DNA from: Telopea speciosissima
Taxonomy: Eukaryota; Streptophyta; Magnoliopsida; Proteales; Proteaceae
DNA length: 64,000 nt
Assembly (NCBI RefSeq): GCF_018873765.1
Contig: NC_057921.1
Coordinates: forward strand, 67,941,557 to 68,005,556
Direction: 5' to 3'
Shown: piece after piece, positions 46,901 through 57,626 of the stretch
Numbering within the stretch: position 1 is the stretch's first letter
How the letters are laid out: each line of letters starts with the position of its first letter
The notes under the pieces: generated by a model
The model's database searches: none
Seen by the model: only the letters and a program-made list of their open reading frames with translations
What the model was told of the DNA's origin: nothing
Made by a program: the position numbers and the translations under genes

Positions 46901-48402
46901 TCCCCAACCTGAATAGTTGAGAGAACATTATTGAGGCTTTACCTGCCTTGCCTGTTCACCCATTAGGTAAAGGGATCTTTGAGGGTGAGGATAAAGAACC
47001 CCCCCACCCTTTGGATGGTAAGGGTAAGACCATTACCTGACCCTATGCTCCACGCTGCCACCCCTATTTTTTTGGGTACCAAACAGAACTCAAAACATCT
47101 ATACATATGGCTGTGATGAGAATGACTTCCTTGATTTGTGTGTTAATTAACAGAGTCTGTCAGCAACAAACAGATGAGGCTTTGATAAATCTTGGATGTC
47201 GATGTCGAGGTGGGCTTGCAAATGCACACCTGTCCTGCATAGAAATTTGGTTTCGCACTAAAGGTTCAAATAAATGCGAGATATGCCAGTAAGCCACTTT
47301 CACCATTAGTTACATTTAGTCTAAATCCAAACATCATATCAATGGGTTCTTTAACATTTTATGCAGGCAGGTAGCTGTGAATGTGCCACCTCCGGAGTCC
47401 CAGGCAAGTGTGGGCATCTTCTAAGCATTCTGAACTTTGCATAGAAAATTGAATAAAGCATTTTTCCCTATGTCAATGCAATCTTTTGCTATTTGAATAC
47501 ATACCCATTTTAAATTGAATCAACATGCTTATGGATATGAGTTGTGTTTGATGAATCTTATTCACAACTCAAGTATTATTCTCATACATGTATATATCAC
47601 AAAAATTAGATACAGGAGAATGTAATTCATACCAACATCCAGTGTCTGCACTGATCGTTACGATCTGTAATCTGAATCTGAGGATGTAAGATTGCAAAGC
47701 CAGGAGAATCTGTAACACATGAAATAGAAGCAAAATGATCTTTTAATTTGTTATAGATTGCGATTATTAACCTTATTGTTTTGTTTCAGCAGACAAATTA
47801 TTGGGTTTGGAGGGTTGACCCAGCCTATAGGGGGTCTAGTGTTGCACAAGGACGTGAAAGGGTATGTATCCATGTTACAGTGGCAAAGCTATTATAGCTC
47901 TTGTTGTCAGCCACTTTGCCATTTTCTGTGTCTTCTTTCTCTCTGGATATGGAATTCCTGGAATTTTCTATTAAATTTAGTTTGCTCCTTTTCATTCTTT
48001 TTTCAATAGGGTTGCTTCAATCCATTATGGGTGGCTTTCTCAATACTTATTGGCGGTCTCCTATTAGATGTGTTGATATCCATTTCCCTTGGTGTCTCTG
48101 CACTGCCTGTGAATATTATTATTGGTAGTGGTTCCATCCTTTCCCATAATTTGTGCATATCTGTCATACCGTACGTGTTTTTACAACCCCCCCCCCCCCC
48201 TTTCAAAAAAAAAAAATGAAAAGAGATGGTGTCTGTCTGATATGGACTTGAGGAGTACCTTGCAGGTGTTCTCATCGTACTAGGACTTGGAACCGCGCTT
48301 CGGCTTGCACTGGAGTGCTGCCATGAGTGGAGTTTGAGAAGACTTGTGCAAAGGGTGGAAACAAATGTTGACGTCGGCTACCATCATGCAGTTGCTGTGT
48401 AA
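31951..48402 (+). CDS. RING-CH (RINGv) membrane protein, probable E3 ubiquitin ligase, six exons
   Basis: Likely a membrane-bound E3 ligase of the plant MARCH-like group; RING-CH domains recruit E2 enzymes to ubiquitinate membrane proteins. Exons that join in frame: 31951-32297, 47154-47288, 47367-47403, 47793-47861, 48010-48124 and 48266-48402, giving 279 residues. Exon 1 encodes a disordered Ser/Gln-rich N-terminus. The C4HC3 domain begins with CRVC, split across intron 1, and continues with [20 protein letters not shown] and NKCEIC. Then come [25 protein letters not shown] and two hydrophobic segments ([31 protein letters not shown]). Intron 1 is 14,856 bp and full of transposons. Intron 3 uses a GC donor (CAG|gcaagt at 47404) and a cagcag acceptor that allows one Gln more or less. 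An in-frame TGA at 31927 supports the ATG. The exon set rests on reading-frame continuity and family resemblance, not transcripts. Confidence 0.85.
33607..33948 (-). repeat. 3' LTR of the Copia element
   Basis: Begins tgtatcgcagaatag and ends catatcttaaca in + orientation. It shares with the right LTR the block aagaggaataaaagtaaga and the block gcaggacattattaccc. Confidence 0.9.
33949..33966 (-). other. Polypurine tract and pol stop of the Copia element
   Basis: On the - strand this reads ccagcttgagggggaa directly before the LTR. The TGA within it also ends the pol frame ([10 protein letters not shown] then stop). Confidence 0.8.
34014..35163. mobile_element. Repeat nested in the end of the Copia pol gene
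   Basis: The Copia RNase H frame (MFTKALFSP) breaks at about 35163, and its natural end ([10 protein letters not shown]) resumes at about 34010, so about 1.15 kb is inserted. The first ~180 bases (tgatgtagataagtcacct onward, including ttattttattggaaataagc) are shared with 40196-40365. A TATA-like tataaataca near 34297 and an aataaa near 34340 fit an LTR. Starting TG and ending CCACCA also fits, but no target duplication was seen. Confidence 0.6.
35163..35481 (-). pseudogene. Copia RNase H fragment
   Basis: The frame contains [12 protein letters not shown], then [33 protein letters not shown] and [10 protein letters not shown], the standard end of copia pol. Past 35163 the frame runs into the nested insert and is meaningless. 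Without upstream RT it is non-functional. Confidence 0.85.
35666..36330 (-). pseudogene. Copia reverse transcriptase fragment
   Basis: The frame 35666-36052 contains [12 protein letters not shown], where the usual YVDD active site has become YVDG, then [11 protein letters not shown] and [10 protein letters not shown]. Upstream in shifted frames lie [20 protein letters not shown] and ASQG-region remnants ([14 protein letters not shown] near 36270). The domain start is lost to the internal deletion. Confidence 0.85.
36380..37260 (-). pseudogene. Copia gag fragment
   Basis: A CCHC zinc knuckle ([14 protein letters not shown]) is encoded near 36490-36535, and a UBN2-type gag core at 36973-37176 reads [20 protein letters not shown]. 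Stops and frameshifts separate the pieces. RT follows almost at once, showing the deletion. Confidence 0.75.
38207..38222 (-). other. Primer binding site of the Copia element
   Basis: On the - strand tggtatcagagttcca directly follows the 5' LTR. It matches the 3' end of initiator tRNA-Met (tggtatcagagc). Confidence 0.85.
38223..38546 (-). repeat. 5' LTR of the Copia element
   Basis: Begins tgcaacagagaatagatc and ends catatgttgaca in + orientation, 324 bp, followed by TATTG. Confidence 0.9.
39495..41012 (+). pseudogene. RTE-type LINE remnant, interrupted
   Basis: Frames from 39544 read [32 protein letters not shown] and [16 protein letters not shown], the RT core of plant RTE-like elements with the FADD box intact. 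After a frameshift come [24 protein letters not shown] and [18 protein letters not shown], then [10 protein letters not shown]. The frame stops at 40195, where a repeat is inserted, and resumes at about 40822 with QVRRSD. The 3' end (catgtagccgatcccattta followed by gttgggataaa) is the usual RTE tail. Several frameshifts and stops make it inactive. It lies in intron 1 of the RING-CH gene. Confidence 0.85.
40196..40820 (+). repeat. Solo-LTR-like repeat inserted in the RTE LINE
   Basis: It interrupts the LINE frame between VQWR and the VRRSD block. It starts tgatacaaataagtcacct and shares its first ~170 bases with the insert in the Copia element (34014). It has a TATA-like tatataagct near 40491 and ends near gtctaca. 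The structure fits a solo LTR; the target duplication is unclear. Confidence 0.6.
41608..43122. mobile_element. hAT-like non-autonomous element, 1.5 kb
   Basis: The duplication gggcagaa flanks it (41600-41607 and 43123-43130). The ends are inverted: atagttgtcacggcgtc on the left and gacgccatgacaactat on the right. Subterminal zones carry atatcg and gccatggcg words on both sides. The centre (41900-42570) is a degenerate array of ~100-bp units mixing gcctgcaactgcaaggcaag, ctctgtctctcgactatctc and long A tracts. No transposase frame was found. It sits in intron 1 of the RING-CH gene. Confidence 0.75.
43131..44403. other. Intron sequence, no gene recognised
   Basis: Within intron 1 of the RING-CH gene. 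It starts with GGGTTA-rich text (43150-43520), followed by a stretch around 43900-44250 with TATA-like and poly(A)-like words that could be an old LTR on either strand. No coding segment was found. Confidence 0.4.
44404..44458 (+). repeat. SINE fragment (Au-like)
   Basis: The text gaccctccccagacccgcag followed by gcgggagtctcgtgcactgg resembles the central part of the plant Au-type SINE family. The tRNA-related head and the tail are not recognisable, so this is a small relic. Confidence 0.5.
44745..45075 (+). pseudogene. Second RTE-type LINE remnant, heavily decayed
   Basis: Pieces read [28 protein letters not shown] and GSIRNKDED in several frames. They line up in order with the RT of the better copy at 39544-39900 ([28 protein letters not shown]). 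There are many stops. It lies within intron 1 of the RING-CH gene. Confidence 0.65.
45100..46650. other. Intron sequence, no gene recognised
   Basis: Part of intron 1 of the RING-CH gene. Frames are short and match nothing. Confidence 0.45.
46661..47066. mobile_element. hAT-type MITE just before exon 2 of the RING-CH gene
   Basis: The left end is taggggtggcagtgggcacc; the right end mirrors it with gctgccacccct(a). It is about 406 bp. The flanks ctctttgg and ttttttgg resemble an 8-bp duplication but are T-rich and need a one-base shift. A CA microsatellite lies inside (46827-46850). Its right end is 87 bases from the intron acceptor at 47153. Confidence 0.65.
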
Positions 48403-48409
48403 CCAAATT

Positions 48410-48990
48410 TGTAAATAAAAAAATGGGAAAAAGTTTTCCCATACAGTCAAGTGTATTGTATGTCTTTGCACATGGTTTCCCCAACCCCAACCGTGTGAGT
48501 CCCATGTAGATGATATCTTCCTCACGTTGACATTGGTATGGCATTAGAGATACCCCCAACTGGCGGCATGGGAATCCTTCCTAGAAAAAAAAAAATTAAG
48601 AATTAAGAATTATTCGGTCTTTTATTATTGTTCTTTTGTCTTCTTATTTATTTCTGGTAAAAATGTCTTCTTATTTGCACTTGGCCCTAAGGTAAAAGAC
48701 TACTCTTTTACTATTTGCTCCCTCCCCCGGGCCATAAAAAAAAAATCCTGAGTCGTGAATGGTAGTATGTGTAATCTTGTATTATAATGTAAAAAACTTA
48801 AAAATAGTGGATATAGCATTACTTACTATTGACCTTTTTTTTTTTTTTTATTCAAATTGTTTGGAAATCCTACTATTGCCTCTAGTAGCTGTAAATGGCT
48901 GTTGTGAGTGTTTCTTAAATCAAGTGTAAAGGTATAGTGTAATCTACCGTTGCCATCTGTTTTGTTTTAATTCCCTTGGCCTCAGCCGCT
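48410..48990. other. Downstream region of the RING-CH gene
   Basis: Probably holds the 3' UTR (AT-rich, aataaaaaa near 48413). No other gene was seen. Confidence 0.45.
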
Positions 48991-49004
48991 CCTTACCCTC
49001 CAGG

Positions 49005-49233
49005 TAGGGGTGTCAATTTTGGACCGGAACTGGTAATCAGATCGAAACCGATCCACCTAATAGGTTATTGGTCCGGATCTGGTCTGGTCCCAAGAACCGT
49101 TAAAGAACCATTAGAACCGAAAGAAATGACCAGGACTGGATTATCATCTCATGTGAATAGATATGGTAGCATTATCATCTCATGTGAACAGATATGGCAG
49201 CTAGAGAATTATTATTATAATAGTTGCTTAGTC

Positions 49234-49268
<35 letters not shown>

Positions 49269-49828
49269 CTAATAAAATCTGACGAATGATGTCAAACAAA
49301 AGAAAACAATTTTAGAAACTATGTTTTTGGTATTATCTCCACTCATACTTAACAATTGCAATGTATAGATTATTATTTCAATGAATATCTTTATTCACGA
49401 ACCACCAAATTGGTGATGACAGATGGCGAATTATTATAATAGTTTGTTATTTATAAACTAATTTTCTCTCTCTTTGCATAAACAAAGTCTAAATATGAGG
49501 AATTATGTGAATGTAGTAGACATCAAAATTAGTTCAAGTCTAACATATCTATTCGCATGAGATGATAATATATACATTGACACATTAGAACATGATCTGG
49601 TCTGCCATTTTTCTAGAGCAACTCCTATTGTCCTTGTTTTGGGTTCTATATTATAATAATGTTTGGACCCGATTAGGCACTGGAATCGAACCACTCATTA
49701 CTTAATGCTCCTGGATCTCAGTTTTGGAATCGATGACCTTATTGGTCCAGATCTGGCCTTGACATCTTATAACCGGAACCACTAGAGAACCAGACCATAG
49801 CCTAGAACTGGACCAATTGACACCCCTA
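49005..49828. mobile_element. hAT-type non-autonomous element, 824 bp
   Basis: Ends taggggtgtcaattttggac and its inverted partner gaccaattgacacccct(a). The flanks cctccagg (48997-49004) and cctctagg (49829-49836) match at seven of eight positions. Inside, a ~75-base stretch (gaattattattataatag ... ctctctct ... aagtcta) occurs twice, near 49205 and 49428, and the word ccatctcatgtga is mirrored near 49552. A TC repeat runs 49239-49263. Confidence 0.78.
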
Positions 49829-50025
49829 CCTCTAGGCCTCCACCTCTATGTTGTCCCGTTTTAGTATCCTAACATGTGTTGTAATTGTTGGTTTGCCTGA
49901 GCTCTAGCTTTTGCTCCTGAATGTGCATAACAGGTTTGGTAACCTTTCAAATTTTTATTTTATTACTTTGGAGAAGCGCGTGGTTAAAGGATTCGAAGAG
50001 TGAGTCTGAGCATAGCAATCTCAAG

Positions 50026-51132
50026 TAGGGGTGCAAGTTTGGCCTTGACGACCTGAGCCCACCCTGGTTTGCCATGACCCCGAATAGGGCCTGGGTTGAG
50101 ATATCGAGCCTGGCTAGGGTTGAGGTCTTGGGCTGAGTCCGCCCCAGCTAATGCAATCTTGACGAGGCTACTTGAACAAACGGATCGGGAGAGTGATAGA
50201 ATAAACACTTACAAAAGGCTAAACAAGATAGATTCATGCTTTGTCAATAAAATGGTGATAACTCTCAACTTGATTTAGGGTGATTCAAGTTGGAAAGTCA
50301 AGAAAACAGAAGGGGCTACAACCTTTATGAAGAAAGTTTCTTCGGATTCACAATGCAAGATATCCGAAATTATGCTAGAAGTGCAGGCAATTGCAAGGAC
50401 ATGGAAGTAATTTGGATGAGGTGAAAGGTAAAATGACTTACTTCTCTTCTAGGACGCAAATCAACTCTAATAGTGGCTTACAACTCTTCTAGGATGTAGG
50501 TGAAGAATAAAACTTCTATTCTTCAAGAAAGGAGAGAAACTTCTTCAAGGTTTCTTAGTTATTGTTTTGAGGAATCTTGATGCTATCTTCAAGAGTCTTC
50601 ATGTTGTCTTTAAGAAAGTGGGTACCACATCATCATCTACTAAGGTACATCAAGAGACACTGTAGAGATTTTCCATTAATAAGGCTAATCTTAGACTGGT
50701 TCTCTTTTGGTCTGGTGTTCTTGGACTTGAGTTGGTTCTTAACAAAGAACCTGCCTTGTTAGGGTTAGTTTTGTGATAGGGTCTTCAAGATGTGAGATGG
50801 GCCTGCATCACCGACCTAACCCGACCATGTATTCTTCTTCGTGTTCTTTCTTATTTTATTATTATTATTTCCTTCTTCTTCTTCTTCTTCCTTTTCCCCT
50901 TCGTTCTTCTTTCTTCCTTCCCAACCTAGCCAACCCATGCATCTACTTTCCCCCCCCCCCCTCCATGGTCAGGCCAATCAGGGTTAGCCTGGCCTAACCC
51001 TAAAGGCAAGCCAAGATTGGATTTTTCTAGCTCTGAGTCCAGGTCAGGTCGAGCTAGGGCTCAGCTAAGGGGACCCAAGATTGAGCTAGGGTTTTTAAAT
51101 GTTTGATCCATCCCAACTCTGTTGCAACCCTA
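50026..51132. mobile_element. Probable hAT-type non-autonomous element, 1.1 kb
   Basis: The left end taggggtgcaagtttggcc is mirrored by ccaactctgttgcaacccta on the right, and the subterminal zones share GGCC/CCTGG-rich words. The flanks atctcaag and actcatgt are only loosely similar. The centre (50160-50800) is unrelated AT-rich sequence and could be another insertion. Confidence 0.5.
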
Positions 51133-51140
51133 ACTCATGT

Positions 51141-52570
51141 AAGAAAATTTTGTTTTATCCGAAACAGAAATTGAAATTCAAAAATTGAATCTTCCATCCA
51201 CTAGAGCAAACCAAACGTGCAGAAATTTTGTTGGAGAAGAAATTCGGACAGAATATGCTGATTTTTCTTTTCTTATCTATCCATGTCGTGACAACCAAAC
51301 ACAGCCTTATATTAAAATGTAACCTTCTACCCTTCTATATTTAATTTATTTTATTCTTTTCTTTTTTCCAAAAAAAATTAGTTTGAAGAATCCGAATCAA
51401 TTGGCGGATTCCTAAATCCTATCAAACTATATAATTGCGGCCGATTCGAATGGATGGAGATTTACGTACTTAATTTTAGGGTTGAGCCAGATTCTGGCTG
51501 AATCAGAATTAAAATCCAGGCAGAGAGACCCAATTCCGTGATCCATTTTAACGCTCGCTGCTTGCTGCTTGCTTCTTGCTTCTTGCTTCTTGCTTGAACC
51601 ATGGTCATAATGTATCATATCATCAAATCAAAATGCTAAAAATACTAAAAATGAACAAAGGAAAGGCTCAAGCAAGGCTGTGGCTTGTGTGGCGTGGCAC
51701 TACGTCAAACCTCGAAGGGGGTCCCACTACTACCTTCTCTTCTCTACTGAGTGGCTGAGTCCCGAGTCGTCCCCCTACCGCACGACCGCCCAAGTCGTCC
51801 TGAGTCCTGAGTCTCCTGACACCACCTCGGGCCTCTGGCCCTCATCAGATGGCTGGGACGGTCAGACATCTCCTTCCAGGAAGATTCTAGTGCCACTCAC
51901 GACCGCGGCACGAATCACGTAAGTCCGAGTACGGACTGATGACAACATAATATCCTTCATGTCGCTTTTCTACTGGTTCAGTGAAATATATATTCACCTT
52001 TCCTTGCCATTCTTTTTAGTTAAATTAAAACTACAAATAACGAATATAAAGTTATAAACTATCTCGTTTGGCCTTTTTCCACGCTAAGCTCCAATAATAT
52101 CCGTTTACCAAAGTAATGCTCCAATAATATCCCTTTTCACCGAATTATCAAATGAATGAATCAATGAATGGACATTTAATTATTTAATGAAATAATTATA
52201 AACTATTTTATCGGTTTTTTTGCATTCCCTGTTAAATTCCCTTTCTGCCACGCGGTTAGCCGGTTACGGTATAGACCAGAGACTCAGAGAGGAGTATGTC
52301 TGTGATTCGTGACTCAAAACGCGTTTTCGGGGGATTTTTTTTTTGTATTTTTTTAATCTTTTAGGCACTTTTATTACTTACTTTTTGGACGCCTTCCTTG
52401 AAACTTCTCACATACGCCTGCCTACAGAGAGGGAAAGAAATAGAGAGGCGCTCTTTAGGAAGGAAGGGACTAGAAAATGATCTTCAAATTTCTTATTTTT
52501 TGTTCTTCCTTCGCTTGAGCTTTTGTAATTCTGTGCGATTTGGAGAATACACTGAGAGTGCTTTCACCTT
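51141..52570. other. Intergenic and NAC promoter region
   Basis: No gene was recognised. A seven-base gcttctt-type tandem repeat lies at 51552-51594. AT-rich sequence with TATA-like tttaaatatatat near 52580 precedes the NAC start. Confidence 0.45.
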
Positions 52571-52638
52571 ATTGGTTTATTTAAATATATATTTTTTGTG
52601 TGGGGAGGTGGGGAGACGGGAGAGGATCTCAGAGGAAG

Positions 52639-55600
52639 ATGGCTGTCCTGTCGTTGGAATCTCTGCCATTAGGATTCCGTTTCCGTCCAACAGACGAAGA
52701 ACTTGTGAATCACTATTTACGTCTGAAAATTAACGGGAGGGATTCCGATGTTGAAGTGATTCCTGAAATCGATGTTTGTAAGTGGGAACCTTGGGATTTG
52801 CCTGGTAAGTCTCAACTTCCCAACTTAGGGTTTTTACATCCTTTCCCATTTTCTAGTTTCGTTTGGTTTGATTTCCTTTCTACTACGCTGAGACGATTTG
52901 CCTTGCTCTTCTGTATATTATTTACAGCGATCTATCGATCCATCTCCTTTATTTGCCTTTTCCTTTTCGATTATCCTTTAATTTTTAATACGATGGATTC
53001 TATCCATGTTGGATTCATTTCCTAGGGCTTGTTTCCTCCGATTTTGGTCGCTGCCCCCTTTTTGGTGCTTTCCTCATTTCCTTGCCAATTTTATGCAGAT
53101 TTATCGGTTATTAAGACGGATGATCCTGAGTGGTTCTTCTTCTGTCCTCGTGATAGAAAGTATCCCAACGGTAGTCGTTCCAACAGAGCCACCGAAGCCG
53201 GCTACTGGAAGGCTACTGGTAAGGATCGCACCATCAAGTCTCGCATGAACTTGATCGGTATGAAAAAGACTTTGGTTTTCTACAAGGGCCGTGCTCCTAA
53301 AGGTGAGAGGACCAACTGGATAATGCACGAGTACCGACCCACTGAGAAGAACCTTGATGGCACCAACCCTGGCCAGGTATGCTTTTTCTTTCCTTTTGAG
53401 GTTTGGAAATCTACTCTCCCCTTTATTAGTTAGTGCAACATTGCTTCCAGTGGAAATTCGTAGTGTTCATGTGCTCTGGTGTCTGTGGGCTTATGTCTTT
53501 TTTTGGTCTTTTGGGCTTAAAAAAGTTTTAGTTTTCGCATTTTTCTAAATGTATGCTCTGCATTGGCTTATGCAATATGTTTGTTTGTGGTTTCTTGAAG
53601 TACGAAATTAATTTTTGATGTGTTTTCATGTTCTTTATTGCTATTTAATCACATTATTTCCTCTCTTTTTTTTTTTTTTTGGGGAAGAGAATGGTTGAAG
53701 AAAAAATCATATGATTTCTTTCTTGGAGAAATCTCTCTTATTTGGTGTTTAGGTTGGAAGTATGTTAAATAATATGCTATTAGTGACTGCATAGGAACCT
53801 AGCAGTGTGGTGGAATCCGGCTTTAATGGACTAAAAACAGGTGTGTGTGTCTTCTTCATTCATCCTTCTAGGTCATAATGGATCCACTTGCATATGTATC
53901 CTCCTCCTTAGATTTTGTAGGCATTGCTTCTTTAATTTCTTGGGCACCTGATAATAAATTTGTGAATTAACATTTTTCAGGAACATTCGTTATAATTCAA
54001 TAGTGAAATAAGCTGCCAGGGTTCAAACTTCCACCACTACTAATGTTGTCCCCACGCCTAATTTCTGAGTTTCTTCTCATCCTCAATTTATTCTGTCTTC
54101 AACATTTGGCAGGGTGCTTTTGTCCTCTGTCGTTTATTCCGGAAGCATGATGACCGGGTTGAAATTTCAAACTGTGATGAAATTGAACCTACTGGTTCAT
54201 CTCCCACCGCAACCAAGTCTTCTCCTGATGAAACACCATCATCACTAGCATTGATTCAAGCAACTTCAGAGTCAGATATGCAGGTTGGAAAACAACCAGC
54301 AGGTATTGAGAGGTGGCTGGCTGATAATGCTGACAACATTACCTCTGAAGCTTTGGTACCTGCAGAGAGCAATTGCACTAGCAATATGGCATCCGATATG
54401 GAAGACCATGACCAAGATGGTGCCACTACGGAGGTAGGAGGAGATAATTAATATTTGATTTCTTTTTCTTTTTTCTTTTTTCCTTTCATCGACTGGAAGG
54501 TTAGTGAACTCAAAGACTGAAGCTAGGTTGTTGCTGCTGTTTTTACTTACAGGTGGATCTGCAGCTTGAAGAGGATTTGAGGTTGTTTTATGACCCAACC
54601 ACTTTTGAGCCGTTAGATTGGAAGATTTTCTCCCCATCTCAGTCAGAGATGTGCTCCAGCCTGGGACTTCCCCAAATGAATTTGGCTTTTGCTGATGACT
54701 TTGGCAATAATAATAATGGTCTGGTTTTTCAAGATGGCACTAGTGAGCAGGATGTTTCTATCTCAGAATTCTTGGATGCAGTCATCAATGACCAAGATGA
54801 ATACTCCTTTGAAGAATCAGCCAGTCTAAAGAATTCGAAGAGTGAGGCTACTGTTAGCACTGTAATTCTGCAGCCTAAATATGATGATGACTCTGGTAGA
54901 GTTTCTGTGCTCTCAGCTAGTGGATGGCAACCTTCCTTTGGCAAGGAAAGTGGATCTAGCAGTGATACAGATACTGAAGTAGCTCAAGTCCAGGTGAATA
55001 GGAAAATTTCAAATAATATATGTGTTTTTTCATGCATTCTCAGAGCCTACCCTTGGATTGTGAGGGTTGGCACAGGCAAAGAAAATGAACTATTGTTTTG
55101 GTCATGCACCCAAAACAGTGGTTTCAAGGTCCATTGTTTTGGGAGGCTTGCCACTTGTTATTTAGGACATGGGTTATTTAGGACATGGACTGGGTGCCAG
55201 TGTCTGACACAGCTGCTCCTGCTTTAAATTATGTTGAAATATATTGCAACTGGCAGTGTCTGTTGGCGGTTGCCCCAGGCCCCCCAACACAGAAAAAATT
55301 GAAGAGTAGCTAATCAGAATGGACGTGGGTAGGTGCAATGGAGGCTATATGAATGGTCAGATTCCAATCATATAGTTGAAAGTCTCAATAGCACCTGTGC
55401 ATGTATTTTTAAATCAAAATTATGAAATGTTTGTCTATGTATTGTTGATTGTTAGTCATTTCTTGTATTGACTGTTAAATTTTGTAGTTTAGAGTTTCAG
55501 AATATTAACATTTTGTAATTGTTTTGTGCATTTCAGCATGATCCACAGACTGAAGCTTTGAAAGGTTTCCTCCAGGATGATTCTTTTGTGCTTCCTGCCT

Positions 55601-56232
55601 CTGCTATGCAGTGCTTTAATGGTTCAGTCAACAACAGCATTGAGTCAACCAGTCAGAAGAACTCTGTTAAAAATGGTGGTGGTCCTAGTGGGACTGGAAT
55701 CAAGTTAAGGACTCGTCAAACACAATATCAATCAGTCCCCCTCAACTCTTTAACACAGGGCACTGCTCCGAGGAGGATCCGTTTACAGACACAGCTTTCC
55801 CGCAGAGGGACATCGTGCAGCAAGCCAATGGTGTCAAGTTGTGAGGAGGAACATGAAGTTAAGCCAAAAGTTGTTGAGGTGAGGGCCTTTTGAGCAAAGC
55901 TACTGTGGAAAATCTGATTGTGTTTTTATTCTGGGTTGAGGGTTTATGAATTCAATGAAAATTGTTGTGTGCAGGCTAGTGATGGTCTGAAACCTTCTAC
56001 AATGGATGAGCTGAAGAGAGGGGAAATATTGGATCATTCTGGCATTGCTGAAGAACTTAATGCAAAGCTCCGTTTGAGGTCAAGAGGCGACACTGTAAAG
56101 GTTGGTGACCAATGGGGGTTGCTTCCAGTGCGTCGTCATTCAAATTCGTCATCTGTTTATATTGTTTGTGTAGCTGTACTTACATTCCTTGTTATAGTCT
56201 GTATTTCAGTATGGGGACGGTTAACATCTTGA
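52639..56232 (+). CDS. Membrane-tethered NAC transcription factor (NTL type), six exons
   Basis: A DNA-binding regulator probably held at the ER or plasma membrane and released by proteolysis or alternative splicing under stress, as known for NTL proteins. Exons: 52639-52804, 53099-53376, 54113-54433, 54553-54993, 55537-55878 and 55975-56232, all GT-AG and in frame, 601 residues. The NAC domain fills residues ~8-155: [79 protein letters not shown] and [11 protein letters not shown]. An acidic Ser-rich activation region follows, then [11 protein letters not shown], a motif typical of this subgroup. The last ~30 residues hold one hydrophobic helix ([20 protein letters not shown]) before a short basic tail. 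The first two introns fall at the usual NAC positions. All landmarks are intact. Close relatives are the NTL9/TIP-type factors; the orthologue cannot be named safely. Confidence 0.93.
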
Positions 56233-57500
56233 TGTTTGCATTCAGAACGTACTCTATATTATCGGCTTCTGTTTTTGTACTTAAATATGATTTGGGAGTA
56301 GGGATAGGTAGGTCCCTTTTTTGTACATTTATGTAAACACAACTCTCACTGATATGTATAATTTGGGCATAGGTGTGTATTTAATTGGACCTTTTTACAT
56401 GGAGTGCTGAGCTCTTAGAAGAAGTCTGTAACCAAAAGAAAACCTCCCCCTCTTCCTCTTTCTTGTTCGTCTTTACGAAATTTATTTATTTTTGTTGTTG
56501 TTGGTCTGGCCTCCTTGTCCTGTATATTGGTGGTTCACCTCTTCTTTCTTCTTCAAGTCCGGTTGAGTGATGGAAGCCGCCAAATGAGGGAAGGGTAAAG
56601 TGAACTGTGCTAGATAAACAGCGGCCACTAGGCAGGCAAGTACGGCTTTCTTAAGCCTATTTGTTTGAATGGGTGGGACAGTCGGCATCTGTTGCCTTTT
56701 GTTGGGGGGGGGGGGGGGGGGGTTGGGGTTTGTTGTGTGTTGTTTGTCTTCAGACTTCAGTTGGGTGGGTGCGAGTTAGTTTGTTTTGGCACTAATGATC
56801 TATCTATCTGGGCTATTATAAGATCCCATCAGCTTGATAATTCTTATATCATTTTCCGTGAATATCAGAGGCATTCCACATTATTGGATTTTTTCCCCTC
56901 ATTTGAAAGATGAATCCAATGTCATTTCCATTTTATGACACTTAGCCCGTCTATTTGTTTCAGAAATACCCTGAACCAACTCTTAAATAAATAATAGAGA
57001 GAGGTACAGCCTACAATCAACTAAACGTGAGATTCAATGGCCCAAAAAGGAAGAGCAAAACTTCTCCTGATAAAAAAGTATGGTTGGGGTAATATTTGGG
57101 TGAAACAGGTTTGGACTCTCGACCTCTATGTGCTGGCATAGGCAACTGCCCACCACCCGCATTGACGGGGTAGATCATATCTATTTCGTTCTGTTTAGCA
57201 TTGAGTCCATCTCACTCACGTTGTCCATCTTTGCTTCCACTTAATTCTGTTCTCCATTTCGGTGCCTGCGATTATGGGTTGCAGGAAATTTGTCCAAGAA
57301 TTTTGAAGAAAACTCGCTATGTTGTCCAAATTTAGTAATCTACACGTTTGTGGACAAAAACTCTTAAGATATGAAGAGATTTATCTTCCTCTAGGAATCT
57401 GCTTTTCTATGTTCTGGCAGATTTTAATCAATTATCAATGACTTCACATGAAAATCAGTGGAGATTGACCGACTGATCCAATGCTTGATTCAAAGTTTTA
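56233..57500. other. 3' UTR of the NAC gene and intergenic DNA
   Basis: No gene was recognised. A pure G run of about 17 bases lies at 56705-56722. The rest consists of chance frames. Confidence 0.5.
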
Positions 57501-57626
57501 AAGTCTTTGGTTGACCATATAAACCGTCACTTCATGAACATCATATTTACTTCAATATTCCAAGCAAACAGGCCCTCGGCGCTTGAAAGTTTCAAAATAA
57601 ATGCAAGAGTACATCAGCGCTATGTA

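Noticed and set aside
52398-52733. 111-residue frame overlapping the NAC start codon
   Set aside because: It overlaps the NAC exon out of frame and a TATA-like box at about 52580 would place transcription after its ATG; no protein resemblance. It could be an uORF only if transcription starts further upstream.
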